64,000 bases of DNA from Bacillota bacterium (GTDB taxonomy: Bacteria > Bacillota > Clostridia > Acetivibrionales > DSM-1351), in NCBI GenBank assembly GCA_023390335.1, contig JAEWCZ010000080.1, forward strand, positions 1 through 64,000, read 5' to 3'. Of the stretch, positions 33,031 to 41,107 are shown one piece after another. The notes under the pieces were generated by a model, which did no database searches, had not been told where the DNA came from, and worked only from the letters and a program-made list of their open reading frames with translations. Both the position numbers and the translations under genes were made by a program. The first letter of the stretch is position 1. Each line of letters begins with the position of its first letter.

Positions 33031-33200
33031 TGAAAGATAAAATTGCAAAACTGATAGATGTAAAAACAATAGTAACTTTTGCCCTGGTCGGTGCAATGAT
33101 AGGATTTACAGCAACGGGCAAAATCGACCCTGAAAAGCTTGCATCAATGGCAACCATGGCTGTAAGCTTTTTCTTTGCAGTTAAATTAAATAAGGCTTAA
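33030..33200 (+). CDS. Small phage holin-like membrane protein
   Basis: 56 residues from ATG 33030, overlapping the endolysin stop by one base; GGGAGG at 33015-33020 fits. A first hydrophobic stretch (IVTFALVGAMIGFTATG) and a second (ASMATMAVSFFFAVKL) give two membrane segments split by a short charged loop. Size, place and topology fit a holin. It is directly followed by a strong terminator. Confidence 0.72.
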   Translation: MKDKIAKLIDVKTIVTFALVGAMIGFTATGKIDPEKLASMATMAVSFFFAVKLNKA

Positions 33201-33208
33201 ATGTGACG

Positions 33209-33246
33209 AAGCCCTCAAGGAGAAATCCTTGGGGGCTTATTTTTTT
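33209..33246 (+). terminator. Strong terminator at end of phage lysis operon
   Basis: AAGCCCTCAAGGA (33209-33221) pairs with TCCTTGGGGGCTT (33226-33238) around a GAAA loop, followed by a run of Ts. It marks the end of the late operon. Confidence 0.92.
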
Positions 33247-33347
33247 TTACACAAAGGTACAATAATAATCAGATTTGTAGCATATTATTGCAAATAAATC
33301 AAATTAATGGTAAATTTTACATATAAAAACTCTAGGAGGGACATTAA

Positions 33348-33824
33348 ATGGCAAATGAAAAGGTTAAAAAGTCAGTTTTTAAGAGATGGTGGTTTTGGGT
33401 TATTATAGTTATTATTGGCGTGGTTGTGGCTGTAAATCAAGGAAATGATGATAAAACAGCGTCAACGAACGCTAATTCGACTTCAAGTGTGGCAACCGTG
33501 ACAAAAGAAAAGCCAATAGTGGTCAAAGCGGAAGATCTCGCAGCAACATTTGACGAGAATGAAATTAAAGGGAATAAGCTATATAAAGATAAATTAGCTG
33601 AAATTACTGGTACTGTAAGTGATATCGGAGAATCATTAGGGCAAACCTATGTAGTATTATCTAGTGGAAAAGATTTTTCAATAACAAATGTACAATGTTT
33701 CTTTAAGGATGATAACGAGATTTCAAAAGTAGCTGAAATTAAAAAAGGTACTAAAGTTACTATAATAGGCAAAATTGATGGAAAGTCCTTAAATGTTGCG
33801 GTTAATGATTGTAAAATAAAATAA
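33348..33824 (+). CDS. Membrane-anchored OB-fold (tRNA_anti-like) protein
   Basis: 158 residues. FKRWWFWVIIVIIGVVVAV is an N-terminal membrane helix; a T/S/N linker follows; about 60-158 form a small beta domain with ITGTVSDIGESLGQTYVVLS and KGTKVTIIGKID, the tRNA_anti-like/OB pattern of many secreted Firmicute proteins. AGGAGGG precedes the start. It lies outside the lysis terminator and may be a lysogenic-conversion gene or host DNA. The substrate is unknown. Confidence 0.75.
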   Translation: MANEKVKKSVFKRWWFWVIIVIIGVVVAVNQGNDDKTASTNANSTSSVATVTKEKPIVVKAEDLAATFDENEIKGNKLYKDKLAEITGTVSDIGESLGQTYVVLSSGKDFSITNVQCFFKDDNEISKVAEIKKGTKVTIIGKIDGKSLNVAVNDCKIK

Positions 33825-33921
33825 GCACACAAAAGGTAAGTTTAATCACGTGTAGTCATACTTACTTGAAAAACCAAATAAAATCGTAGGTAAACAATGT
33901 TGTGTACTCCCGCAACCACAC

Positions 33922-33961
33922 AAAGCCGCTTGAAATCAACATTTCAGGCGGCTTTAATTTT
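33922..33961. terminator. Strong hairpin with T-run
   Basis: AAAGCCGCTTGAAAT (33922-33936) pairs with ATTTCAGGCGGCTTT (33941-33955) around CAAC; AATTTT follows on the plus strand. It can end the OB-fold gene. The stop of a small minus-strand frame lies inside it. Confidence 0.8.
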
Positions 33962-34063
33962 ATGCACTGGTTTGCCATTCCACTTGGTGAACAATCTGTC
34001 GCTGGGTATCCATAAATCCCCGGCCTTCAATCTCTGTCGGTTCTGCCATGCTTTATATGCCAT
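33944..34063 (-). CDS. Possible 39-residue basic protein
   Basis: A minus-strand frame of 39 codons, MAYKAWQNRQRLKAGDLWIP and on, opens behind GGAGAGGAG about 8 bases upstream and ends in the hairpin at 33944. The product is basic with three Trp. The RBS is convincing; the short length and lack of family make it uncertain. It is likely a small phage-end or host gene. Confidence 0.45.
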   Translation of the reverse strand: MAYKAWQNRQRLKAGDLWIPSDRLFTKWNGKPVHKIKAA

Positions 34064-34415
34064 AGCTGATAGCTCCTCTCCTTAAATTTGGGCATAAAAA
34101 TAGAGCAGTTTAACGTCCACTCAGGACGAGATTGGTGGATAATATTATATTGATCCGAACGGCTTGAATCGAGAATATAGCATTTAGTACAGGTGCTCAA
34201 GGCAAAATATATCTGAAAATTTAGCTCTATATGAATTTACATAAAATACCATATTATTAAAGAACTATGGTAGAATGAAATATCACAAAATCTAAAATTC
34301 TTTTCTTAATAAACGAACTAAATGCCGTTCTGAATTATCTAATTGTCAGAGCTCAAAAAATTATCGGTCGATAAGGATAAGAACTTCATAATGTACATGA
34401 AAAGGAATAGTAACA
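34064..34415. other. Gene-free stretch, probable right prophage boundary
   Basis: About 350 bp without a convincing frame. It contains an inverted repeat TACCAT (34247-34252) / ATGGTA (34267-34272) and A/T-rich DNA that may hold the promoter for the sigma factor gene. Phage genes end to the left and ordinary host-type genes begin to the right, so attR probably lies between 33,250 and 34,415. The core site cannot be found without the left end. Confidence 0.4.
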
Positions 34416-34904
34416 GTGAACAAAAATGATTTTATCGAACAAGTGATGGCAGCGGAGAAAACTCTGTATCACATTTCCAAGTCAATTCTGAAAAATGACT
34501 GTGACTGCGCAGACGCTGTTTCGGAAACTATTGTTACGGCATACAGCAAGCTTGACAGTCTGAGGGATGAACGATTCTTCAAGACATGGCTGTGCAGAAT
34601 ATTGATTAACGAATGTTACCGGATTTGCCGGGCTAACAAAAAAGTGGTGCCGCTTGAAGACTATATGGCAGCACAACCCTCATCGGAACAGCAAAATGCT
34701 CTGGGTTTGTTTGATGCCATCATGGAACTACAAACAGAACTTCGAGTAGTTATTGTTCTTCATTATATCGAAGGGTTCAAGACGATAGAAGTGGCCAAAA
34801 TTTTAAAAATACCGGAGGGTACAGTAAAAAGTAGGTTGTCACGCGCAAGATCAAAATTAAATTCAGTCTTTGGAGAAAAGGAGGCCCTGACCCATGAACA
34901 ATAA
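34416..34904 (+). CDS. ECF RNA polymerase sigma factor
   Basis: 162 residues from a GTG at 34416; AAAGGA at 34401-34406 gives good spacing. Region 2 includes DAVSETIVTAYSKLDSLRDERFFKTWLCRILIN; region 4 includes EVAKILKIPEGTVKSRLSRAR, a clear helix-turn-helix. This is the SigV/SigW-like group of extracytoplasmic-function sigma factors. It overlaps the next gene by 11 bp, so its likely regulator is co-expressed. Confidence 0.92.
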   Translation: MNKNDFIEQVMAAEKTLYHISKSILKNDCDCADAVSETIVTAYSKLDSLRDERFFKTWLCRILINECYRICRANKKVVPLEDYMAAQPSSEQQNALGLFDAIMELQTELRVVIVLHYIEGFKTIEVAKILKIPEGTVKSRLSRARSKLNSVFGEKEALTHEQ

Positions 34905-35922
34905 CGATTGGAATAAAGTTTTTCCTGAGGTTCCTCAGAATTTTCATGAAGCAGTACAGCGTACATTAGACACTCAGATAATAAATAAGGTTGGGAGGAG
35001 AAAGGGTATGAAGAAAAAATTTGTCATTGTTCTTGCAGCCGCTATCGCAGCACTTAGCGTGACTACCGCAGCCGCATACGTTTTCCATTGGAACGAGAAG
35101 TTGGTTGACCGATTCAAGGTGAATGAAGATCAGCAAAACCGGCTTGCTAATGATGGTGCCGTGGCTGATGTAAATCAGACTGTCACAAAAAATGGCGTGA
35201 CAATCTCCGCTATACAGACATTGGGCGACAAAAATGGCATCTATATATTGTTCAACATTAAAGCGCCGGAGGGCATTACACTTACCAAAGACGGAAGTGG
35301 CATTGGTATGAATGTCAACATTGAGGGAGTTCCCAATGTAAGCTACAGCTCCCAGTGGGTGTTGGACAGCGAAAAAGTAGGCTCTTCCTCCAAAGGGAGA
35401 GGCGAGTGCTATTATGAGCTGTGGCTAAATAATAACGCAGGTGGGAACTGGAATGGTAAGGACATTACAGTGGAGTTCGCCAATCTCCGTGATTTGAACA
35501 AAGGACCAGATAACAACGTTACCGTGCCGGGTAAATGGGAGCTATCTTGGAAGCTTTCCTATGCAGACCAGATGAAGAGCGTTGATATCAATAAGGCATA
35601 TACGGTAAATGGAAAGGAGATTGTTGTAAAATCCGTTGAATTCTCTCCGCTGTCCATGACTTTTAATCTCGGCGGAAACGGCCTTGGGCAGCTTGTCGCC
35701 AATTCAGACTTGAATGAGGCCGGTGGACTGTGCTCTGTTTCCCTGATGAAGAGGGACGGAAGCACAATTGATGAGGGGGCAAGAGGTGAATCCTATTCCG
35801 GTAATACTTATACACAGGACATTCGCTTTGGTAGAGTTCATGATTTAGACCAGATTACCGGTTTTGTCCTGACATTCTATCATGAAGCAAAGGACAACAG
35901 CTTGACTATTCCGCTGTCGTAA
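34894..35922 (+). CDS. DUF4179 membrane protein, probable anti-sigma partner
   Basis: 342 residues. A ~35-residue cytoplasmic N terminus (NDWNKVFPEVPQNFHEAVQR) may bind the sigma factor, then a single membrane segment (KKFVIVLAAAIAALSVTTAAAYVF), then a large beta-rich outside domain of the DUF4179 type. Gene pairs of ECF sigma and DUF4179 are common in Clostridia, and DUF4179 proteins are commonly taken to be the sigma regulator. The AAAAGGAGG RBS lies in the sigma gene. Confidence 0.82.
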   Translation: MNNNDWNKVFPEVPQNFHEAVQRTLDTQIINKVGRRKGMKKKFVIVLAAAIAALSVTTAAAYVFHWNEKLVDRFKVNEDQQNRLANDGAVADVNQTVTKNGVTISAIQTLGDKNGIYILFNIKAPEGITLTKDGSGIGMNVNIEGVPNVSYSSQWVLDSEKVGSSSKGRGECYYELWLNNNAGGNWNGKDITVEFANLRDLNKGPDNNVTVPGKWELSWKLSYADQMKSVDINKAYTVNGKEIVVKSVEFSPLSMTFNLGGNGLGQLVANSDLNEAGGLCSVSLMKRDGSTIDEGARGESYSGNTYTQDIRFGRVHDLDQITGFVLTFYHEAKDNSLTIPLS

Positions 35923-35992
35923 AAATCAGCATATCCGACAGAACTGCACTCTTTGTCAGCGGTGAACTGAATATAGGCACTAAGCTAGCAAA

Positions 35993-36030
35993 AGTACTGC
36001 ATATTCGATAAAGAGTATGCAGTATTTTTA
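35993..36030 (+). terminator. Intrinsic terminator after the DUF4179 gene
   Basis: TACTGCATA (35995-36003) pairs perfectly with TATGCAGTA (36016-36024), followed by TTTTTA. A further ~230 bp to the next marked site is A/T-rich and holds no gene I can support. Confidence 0.8.
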
Positions 36031-36259
36031 TCTCGCAATATGCAAGCTTGTGCATAATTCTTTAATATTACAATTTGTATTCTATGATAAGTTATAATTC
36101 TAAAAAACCGTATCTTACAATATGCCAATGTATCTATATATAATATTCCTACGAATTCCTAAGCTTGAACAGACTAATATTGAAGTATATTATTAAGACG
36201 AATGAGAAGTCAGAGTAGGGGTTATCATTTTTTTGTCATGAAGAAAGCCCTATGAAGTA

Positions 36260-36277
36260 TTGTTAAATAATTAACAG
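36260..36277. promoter_or_regulatory. Rex-type operator (TTGTTAA-N4-TTAACA)
   Basis: The sequence TTGTTAAATAATTAACA holds a perfect palindrome TGTTAA-ATAA-TTAACA (36261-36276) and matches the clostridial Rex consensus TTGTTAANNNNTTAACAA except for the final base. Rex represses fermentation and reductase genes and leaves DNA when NADH rises. It lies about 240 bp upstream of hdrB, the first gene of an NADH-linked redox operon, so it is a plausible control site. Occupancy by Rex is inferred. Confidence 0.75.
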
Positions 36278-36317
36278 GTAAAAAATATTCAAGAGTACAT
36301 AAATTAATAGTTTATCA

Positions 36318-36465
36318 GGACATTTTTGTCCGTTAAAGAGTGGGGTAGTCCTAAAGAGCGAACTGAGAGTAGTAATTTGGACAAGAGTGTTAAATTTTTA
36401 TCAATAAACGTTTAAATTTTATTTAATTGAGTAATCAAAGGAGGTAACCCAAATACACATTGGGT
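36318..36465 (+). other. Structured leader of the hdr operon with orphan RBS
   Basis: GGACA (36318-36322) and TGTCC (36327-36331) form a small hairpin. A full AAAGGAGGT (36437-36445) is not followed by a usable gene; instead ACCCAA (36447-36452) and TTGGGT (36460-36465) form a hairpin right behind it. The true hdrB start has its own GGAGG at 36507. Either a very short leader peptide is made or the site is used in translational or attenuation control. Confidence 0.4.
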
Positions 36466-36516
36466 AGCAAATTTCACTAATATTTTGTGGCCGTTATACG
36501 GCTCATGGAGGCTAAT

Positions 36517-37305
36517 ATGATCTATAGTTATTATCCAGGATGTACATTAAAGAATAAAGCCAAAGTTCTTGACAAGTATGCCAGAATTTCAGCCCAAGAG
36601 TTGGGGTTTGAGTTGGAAGAAATAGAAGACTGGCAATGCTGTGGCGCTGTGTATCCACAAGCAACAGACGAGATTGCTACAAAGCTAGCCTCTGTTCGTG
36701 CACTAAATAGTGCTAAAGAAAAAGGGCAGGATTTGGTAACGCTCTGTTCAGCCTGTCACCATGTTATAAAGCGTGTAAATGATGATATGAGGCAAAAGGA
36801 GGATATTCGAACAAGGGCTAACAATTATCTTCAATTTAAAGAGCCCTATATTGGGGAAACACAAGTGTTTCATTTTCTTGAAGTACTACGGGATAAAGTT
36901 GGATTTGACACTCTAAAAGAAAAAGTAAAGAATCCACTAACCGGAAGAAAGATTGGTGCATATTATGGCTGTATGCTTCTTAGGCCAAGCAGTGTAATTC
37001 AATTTGATGATGCTGAAAATCCAACAATCATCGAAGACTTTATTCGTGCTCTTGGTGCAGAAGCAATTATTTATCCATATAGAAATGAATGCTGTGGTGG
37101 ATATATTTCATTAAAAGAAAAAGAATTAGCAGGAACAATGGTAGATAGAATTATGGATTCCGCAACATATAAAGGTGCAGAAGAGATTATAACCGCTTGT
37201 CCTCTATGTTTATATAATCTGAATAATAGTGGTGAAGCGAATAAGCTCCAAGTACATTATTTTACTGAATTACTAGCAGAGGCATTAGGCTTAAAGGATG
37301 AATAA
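36517..37305 (+). CDS. hdrB: Heterodisulfide reductase-like subunit B (HdrB)
   Basis: 262 residues from ATG 36517, behind GGAGG at 36507-36511; a GTG at 36487 is less likely. It has two full CCG domains: C9, C41-C42, C77/C80, and C152, C192-C193, C228/C231, matching the CX31-39CCX35-36CXXC rule for the noncubane [4Fe-4S] clusters of HdrB. Here it is part of a soluble HdrABC unit coupled to flxABCD and a fumarate-reductase-like pair. In this operon the natural acceptor may be something other than a heterodisulfide. Confidence 0.9.
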   Translation: MIYSYYPGCTLKNKAKVLDKYARISAQELGFELEEIEDWQCCGAVYPQATDEIATKLASVRALNSAKEKGQDLVTLCSACHHVIKRVNDDMRQKEDIRTRANNYLQFKEPYIGETQVFHFLEVLRDKVGFDTLKEKVKNPLTGRKIGAYYGCMLLRPSSVIQFDDAENPTIIEDFIRALGAEAIIYPYRNECCGGYISLKEKELAGTMVDRIMDSATYKGAEEIITACPLCLYNLNNSGEANKLQVHYFTELLAEALGLKDE

Positions 37306-37318
37306 GGGGGTGTGTAAA

Positions 37319-37711
37319 GTGCAGAAAGCAAATAAGGAACAAGCACAACTGATAAAAGAGATCAGCAATGTAGATACAACAAAATGTATGAAGTGTGGAA
37401 AATGCTCTGCCTCATGTCCCTCTTACGAAGAAATGGATATCAGGCCACATCAGTTTGTATCATATGTACAAAACAACATAGTAAATGAATTAATGGAAGC
37501 GACAAGCCTTTGGAAATGTCTTTCCTGTTTTGCTTGTGTTGAACGTTGTCCAAGAGATGTAAAGCCGGCAAGGCTGATTGAAGCAGTTCGATTAATGGTT
37601 ATTCGTCAAAAAGGACAGAATTATCTGTTCCCCAATGAGATACCAGAACTCTTGGATGAAGAGGTTCCACAGCAGTTATTGGCAAGTGCGTTTCGTAAGT
37701 ATAGTAAGTAA
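37319..37711 (+). CDS. hdrC: Heterodisulfide reductase-like subunit C (HdrC)
   Basis: 130 residues from a GTG at 37319 behind AAGGGGG (37304-37310); an ATG at 37298 overlaps hdrB and sits before that RBS. Two [4Fe-4S] motifs, CMKCGKCSASCP and CLSCFACVERCP, wire electrons between HdrA and HdrB. The C-terminal ~40 residues are helical. Size and order (B, C, A) fit a standard HdrC. Confidence 0.9.
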   Translation: MQKANKEQAQLIKEISNVDTTKCMKCGKCSASCPSYEEMDIRPHQFVSYVQNNIVNELMEATSLWKCLSCFACVERCPRDVKPARLIEAVRLMVIRQKGQNYLFPNEIPELLDEEVPQQLLASAFRKYSK

Positions 37712-37734
37712 AAAAAGGTTTGGAGGTGAATTAA

Positions 37735-39720
37735 TTGCAAAGAATAGGAGTTTTTGTTTGTCATTGTGGGACAAATATAGCAGCAACTGTAGATGTTGAA
37801 AAAGTTGTAGAGTTGGCTAAAAAAGAACAAGGTGTGGTACATGCCGAAGAATATCAATATATGTGTTCAGAAGCAGGTCAGAGTAAGATACGCGAAGCAA
37901 TTAAAGAAAAGCAGCTGACGGGAGTAGTAGTTTGTGCGTGTTCCCCGCGTATGCATGAGAATACATTTAGAAAAGCGGCTGAAAAAGCTGGCTTAAATCC
38001 TTTTTTAGTTGAAATAGCCAATATCCGTGAGCATTGTTCATGGATTCATAAAGATAGAGAAGAAGCAACACAAAAAGCAGTTATTCTTGCAAGAGCAGCA
38101 ATTGCAAAAGTAAATTTAAATACGCCACTTCAGGCAGGCGAAAGTAAAGTTGTAAAAAGAGCGCTAGTTATCGGTGGTGGAATTGCTGGTATTCAGACGG
38201 CAATTGATATCGCAGAGGCCGGATATGAAGTAGATATTGTTGAGAAAACTCCAAGTATTGGTGGGAGAATGTCCCAATTGGATAAAACATTCCCAACCCT
38301 AGACTGTTCTGCCTGTATACTGACACCAAAGATGGTAGAAGCAGCATCCCATGATAAGATTACCATATATACTTACAGCGAAGTAGAGAAGGTAGCAGGC
38401 TTTGTAGGAGATTTCTTTGTAGATATACGTAAGAAAGCTCGCAGCGTTGACATGAGTAAATGTACCGGATGTGGAGTTTGTATAGAAAAATGCCCTTCTA
38501 AAAAAGGAAAGAGCGAATTTAATAGAGGTTTGAGCAACCGAAGTGCTATATACACACCATTCGCTCAAGCAATCCCTAATGTGCCAGTTATTGACAGGGA
38601 ACAATGTACTAAATTCAAGACTGGTAAATGCGGAGTATGTGCAAAGGTTTGTGCGGCAGGAGCCATTGATTTCGATCAAAAAGATGTGATCATTACAGGA
38701 AATTATGGAGCTATAGTAGTTGCAACAGGTTTTGATACCATCAACTTAGATAAGTTTGACGAGTATTCATATAACCAAAGTCCAGACGTTATTACATCTT
38801 TAGAATTTGAGCGTCTGACAAATGCAGCAGGTCCTACAAAAGGTAAATTAGTTCGTCTTTCGAATCATAAAAAGCCAAAGTCCGTAGCCTTTATTCAGTG
38901 TGTTGGTTCTCGTGATGTAACCTGTAGAGGAAAGAGCTATTGTTCAAAGATTTGCTGTATGTATACTGCAAAGCATGCAATGCTTATAAAAGATAAGTAT
39001 CCTGATATTGATGTACATGTATTTTACATTGATGTACGTACCCCAGGTAAGAATTTTGATGAATTCTACAGAAGAGCAGTAGAAGAATACGGAGTGAATT
39101 ATATCAAGGGTCAGGTAGGTAAGGTGGCAGAAGTAGATGGTCACTTGCTGGTACAGGCTGTTGATATGCTAGATAATAAGAGAATTATGCTCAATGTTGA
39201 TATGGTAGTCCTTGCAACTGCTATTGAACCTGAACCTTCAGTTAGAGGACTGGCTACAATGCTTACTGCCAGTATAGATACCAATAATTTCTTGACAGAG
39301 GCTCATCCAAAATTAAGACCAGTTGAGTCACCAACAGCAGGCGTATTTTTGTCAGGAGTATGTCAAGGACCAAAGGATATCCCAGAAACTGTAGCACAGG
39401 CTGGAGCGGCAGCTGTTAAAGCAATAGGGCTATTGGCTAAAGATAAGTTAGTAACAAATCCATGTGTAGCAAAAGCTAGTGAGCTTTTCTGTAATGGTTG
39501 CTCAAATTGTGAACACGTATGTCCATATGGGGCTATATCCTATCAGGATAAAGAGGTTAACGATCATGGTGTACGAGAAACAAGAAGAGTAGCATTTGTA
39601 AATAGTGCCCTTTGTCAGGGGTGTGGAGCATGTACCGTTGTATGTCCTTCTGGAGCAATGGATCTTCAAGGCTTCTCAAACCGACAAATTCTTGCGGAGG
39701 TAGATGCAATATGCAGATAG
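37735..39720 (+). CDS. hdrA: Heterodisulfide reductase-like subunit A (HdrA), FAD and iron-sulfur
   Basis: 661 residues from a TTG at 37735 (TTTGGAGGTG upstream). The N-terminal domain has the Cys-containing VFVCHCGTNIAA. The FAD-binding GGGIAGIQTAID starts near residue 145. CTGCGVCIEKCP near 243 and a CGVCAKVCAAG cluster near 302 follow. The C terminus has two more ferredoxin motifs (CNGCSNCEHVCPYG near 586 and CQGCGACTVVCPSG near 627). HdrA holds the flavin at which electrons can be bifurcated to ferredoxin. All expected cluster motifs are present. Confidence 0.93.
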   Translation: MQRIGVFVCHCGTNIAATVDVEKVVELAKKEQGVVHAEEYQYMCSEAGQSKIREAIKEKQLTGVVVCACSPRMHENTFRKAAEKAGLNPFLVEIANIREHCSWIHKDREEATQKAVILARAAIAKVNLNTPLQAGESKVVKRALVIGGGIAGIQTAIDIAEAGYEVDIVEKTPSIGGRMSQLDKTFPTLDCSACILTPKMVEAASHDKITIYTYSEVEKVAGFVGDFFVDIRKKARSVDMSKCTGCGVCIEKCPSKKGKSEFNRGLSNRSAIYTPFAQAIPNVPVIDREQCTKFKTGKCGVCAKVCAAGAIDFDQKDVIITGNYGAIVVATGFDTINLDKFDEYSYNQSPDVITSLEFERLTNAAGPTKGKLVRLSNHKKPKSVAFIQCVGSRDVTCRGKSYCSKICCMYTAKHAMLIKDKYPDIDVHVFYIDVRTPGKNFDEFYRRAVEEYGVNYIKGQVGKVAEVDGHLLVQAVDMLDNKRIMLNVDMVVLATAIEPEPSVRGLATMLTASIDTNNFLTEAHPKLRPVESPTAGVFLSGVCQGPKDIPETVAQAGAAAVKAIGLLAKDKLVTNPCVAKASELFCNGCSNCEHVCPYGAISYQDKEVNDHGVRETRRVAFVNSALCQGCGACTVVCPSGAMDLQGFSNRQILAEVDAICR

Positions 39721-40151
39721 ATAATAAAGAATTCAAGCCCAAAATAGTTGCATTTTGCTGCAACTGGTGCAGTTATGCAGGTGCAGACCTTGCAGGAACA
39801 AGCCGACTTTCTTACCCTGCTGATGTAAAGATTATAAAAGTACCTTGCTCTTGCCGTGTGAATCCTATGTTCATGATGAGAGCGTTTGAAAAAGGTGCAG
39901 ATGGAGTTATTCTATGTGGATGTCACCCAGGGGACTGTCACTACAGTACCGGTAACTACTACACAAGAAGAAGAATGACACTGCTATTCTCAATGCTCGA
40001 TTATTTGGGAGTAGAAAATGGACGTACTCGAGTTGAATGGGTATCAGCAGCAGAAGGTGTTAAATTCTCCACAGTTATGAACGAATTTGTAGAAAAGATT
40101 CATTCATTAGGTGAAAATGTGAGATTGGGGGATTTACGATGCAAAGAATGA
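39711..40151 (+). CDS. flxD: MvhD/FlxD-like [2Fe-2S] electron-transfer protein
   Basis: 146 residues from ATG 39711, with GCGGAGG at 39694-39700; it overlaps hdrA by 10 bp. It starts with KIVAFCCNWCSYAGADLAG, the usual MvhD opening, and carries further Cys in VPCSCRVNP and CGCHPGDCHY that bind the [2Fe-2S] cluster. MvhD links HdrA to a hydrogenase or, in hdr-flx operons, to the NAD(P)H-oxidising Flx unit, which is encoded next here. Confidence 0.88.
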   Translation: MQIDNKEFKPKIVAFCCNWCSYAGADLAGTSRLSYPADVKIIKVPCSCRVNPMFMMRAFEKGADGVILCGCHPGDCHYSTGNYYTRRRMTLLFSMLDYLGVENGRTRVEWVSAAEGVKFSTVMNEFVEKIHSLGENVRLGDLRCKE

Positions 40152-41104
40152 TAGAACGAGCGAAAGAACTTCTCACTAATGGCAATGTGACTCGGGTTCT
40201 GGGATGGAAGAATGGCGATTTGGCGTACAATCCTGAACCGGCATATTTTAATAGCGCTGACGAATTGGCTTTCTTTACATATAACGGTTTTTGCGGGGCA
40301 AACCTGAGTAAGTATATGATAGAAGCCAGTAAGCTAGATGGAAAGACACTAGTGTTCTTAAAACCATGTGATACCTATAGCTTTAATCAATTAATAAAAG
40401 AGCACAGAGTTAACAGAGAGAAAACCTACATCGTTGGTATTGGTTGCTCTGGAAACTATAGTGTTGAAAAGATAAATAAAGCCGGTATAAAGGGTATAGA
40501 AAGTATTGAAATAGATGGTGGAAACCTAAAAGTACAGACAATCTATGGTCAGAAGACTATCGCGATTAAGGATGCACTTATGGAGAGATGTACTGTCTGT
40601 AAGGGCAAAGACCACAAGATATTTGATGAATTAATAGAAATGAATGTCGCAGGTCAAAACGAAGCTACTAACCGTTTTGATATGGTAGAAAAGCTGGAGG
40701 CTATGACCCCGGAAGAGCGCTTCACATTCTGGCAGGGTGAGTTGTCAAAGTGCATTAGGTGTAATGCTTGTAGAAATGTATGTCCGGCTTGTAGCTGTAA
40801 GAAATGTGTATTTGATAGTAATAACTTTGATTCTGCACAGAAGTCTAATGTTGATAGCTTTGAAGAAAAGATGTTTCACATAATACGTGCATTCCACGTA
40901 ACCGGTCGTTGCACAGATTGTGGTGAATGTAGCAGAGTGTGTCCACAAGGCATACCACTGCACTTACTGAACAGAAAGTTTATCAAGGATATTAATGAGT
41001 TTTATGGAGAATTTCAGGCGGGTGAAGATGCGGAAAGCAAAGGACCTTTGACTAGCTTTACACTTGATGATGTAGAACCTAGTATTGTTGGAGAAAGGAG
41101 ATAG
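40139..41104 (+). CDS. flxC: Flx-type 4Fe-4S dicluster protein (FlxC-like)
   Basis: 321 residues, overlapping flxD by 13 bp. The N-terminal ~180 residues resemble the F420-hydrogenase/dehydrogenase beta-type domain, ending in a Cys pair (MERCTVCKGKDHK). The C terminus has CIRCNACRNVCP plus extra Cys in ACSCKKCVF, then CTDCGECSRVCPQG. It is one of two similar ferredoxin-like subunits in this operon; the flxB/flxC labels follow the reversed order of the known flxABCD operon and could be swapped. Confidence 0.78.
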   Translation: MQRMIERAKELLTNGNVTRVLGWKNGDLAYNPEPAYFNSADELAFFTYNGFCGANLSKYMIEASKLDGKTLVFLKPCDTYSFNQLIKEHRVNREKTYIVGIGCSGNYSVEKINKAGIKGIESIEIDGGNLKVQTIYGQKTIAIKDALMERCTVCKGKDHKIFDELIEMNVAGQNEATNRFDMVEKLEAMTPEERFTFWQGELSKCIRCNACRNVCPACSCKKCVFDSNNFDSAQKSNVDSFEEKMFHIIRAFHVTGRCTDCGECSRVCPQGIPLHLLNRKFIKDINEFYGEFQAGEDAESKGPLTSFTLDDVEPSIVGERR

Positions 41105-41107
41105 GGT

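Noticed and set aside
1..34415. tRNA genes or a tRNA-based attachment site in or by the prophage
   Set aside because: I saw no cloverleaf-like sequence with T-loop and acceptor pairing in the gaps at the right end; the left end is outside the window.
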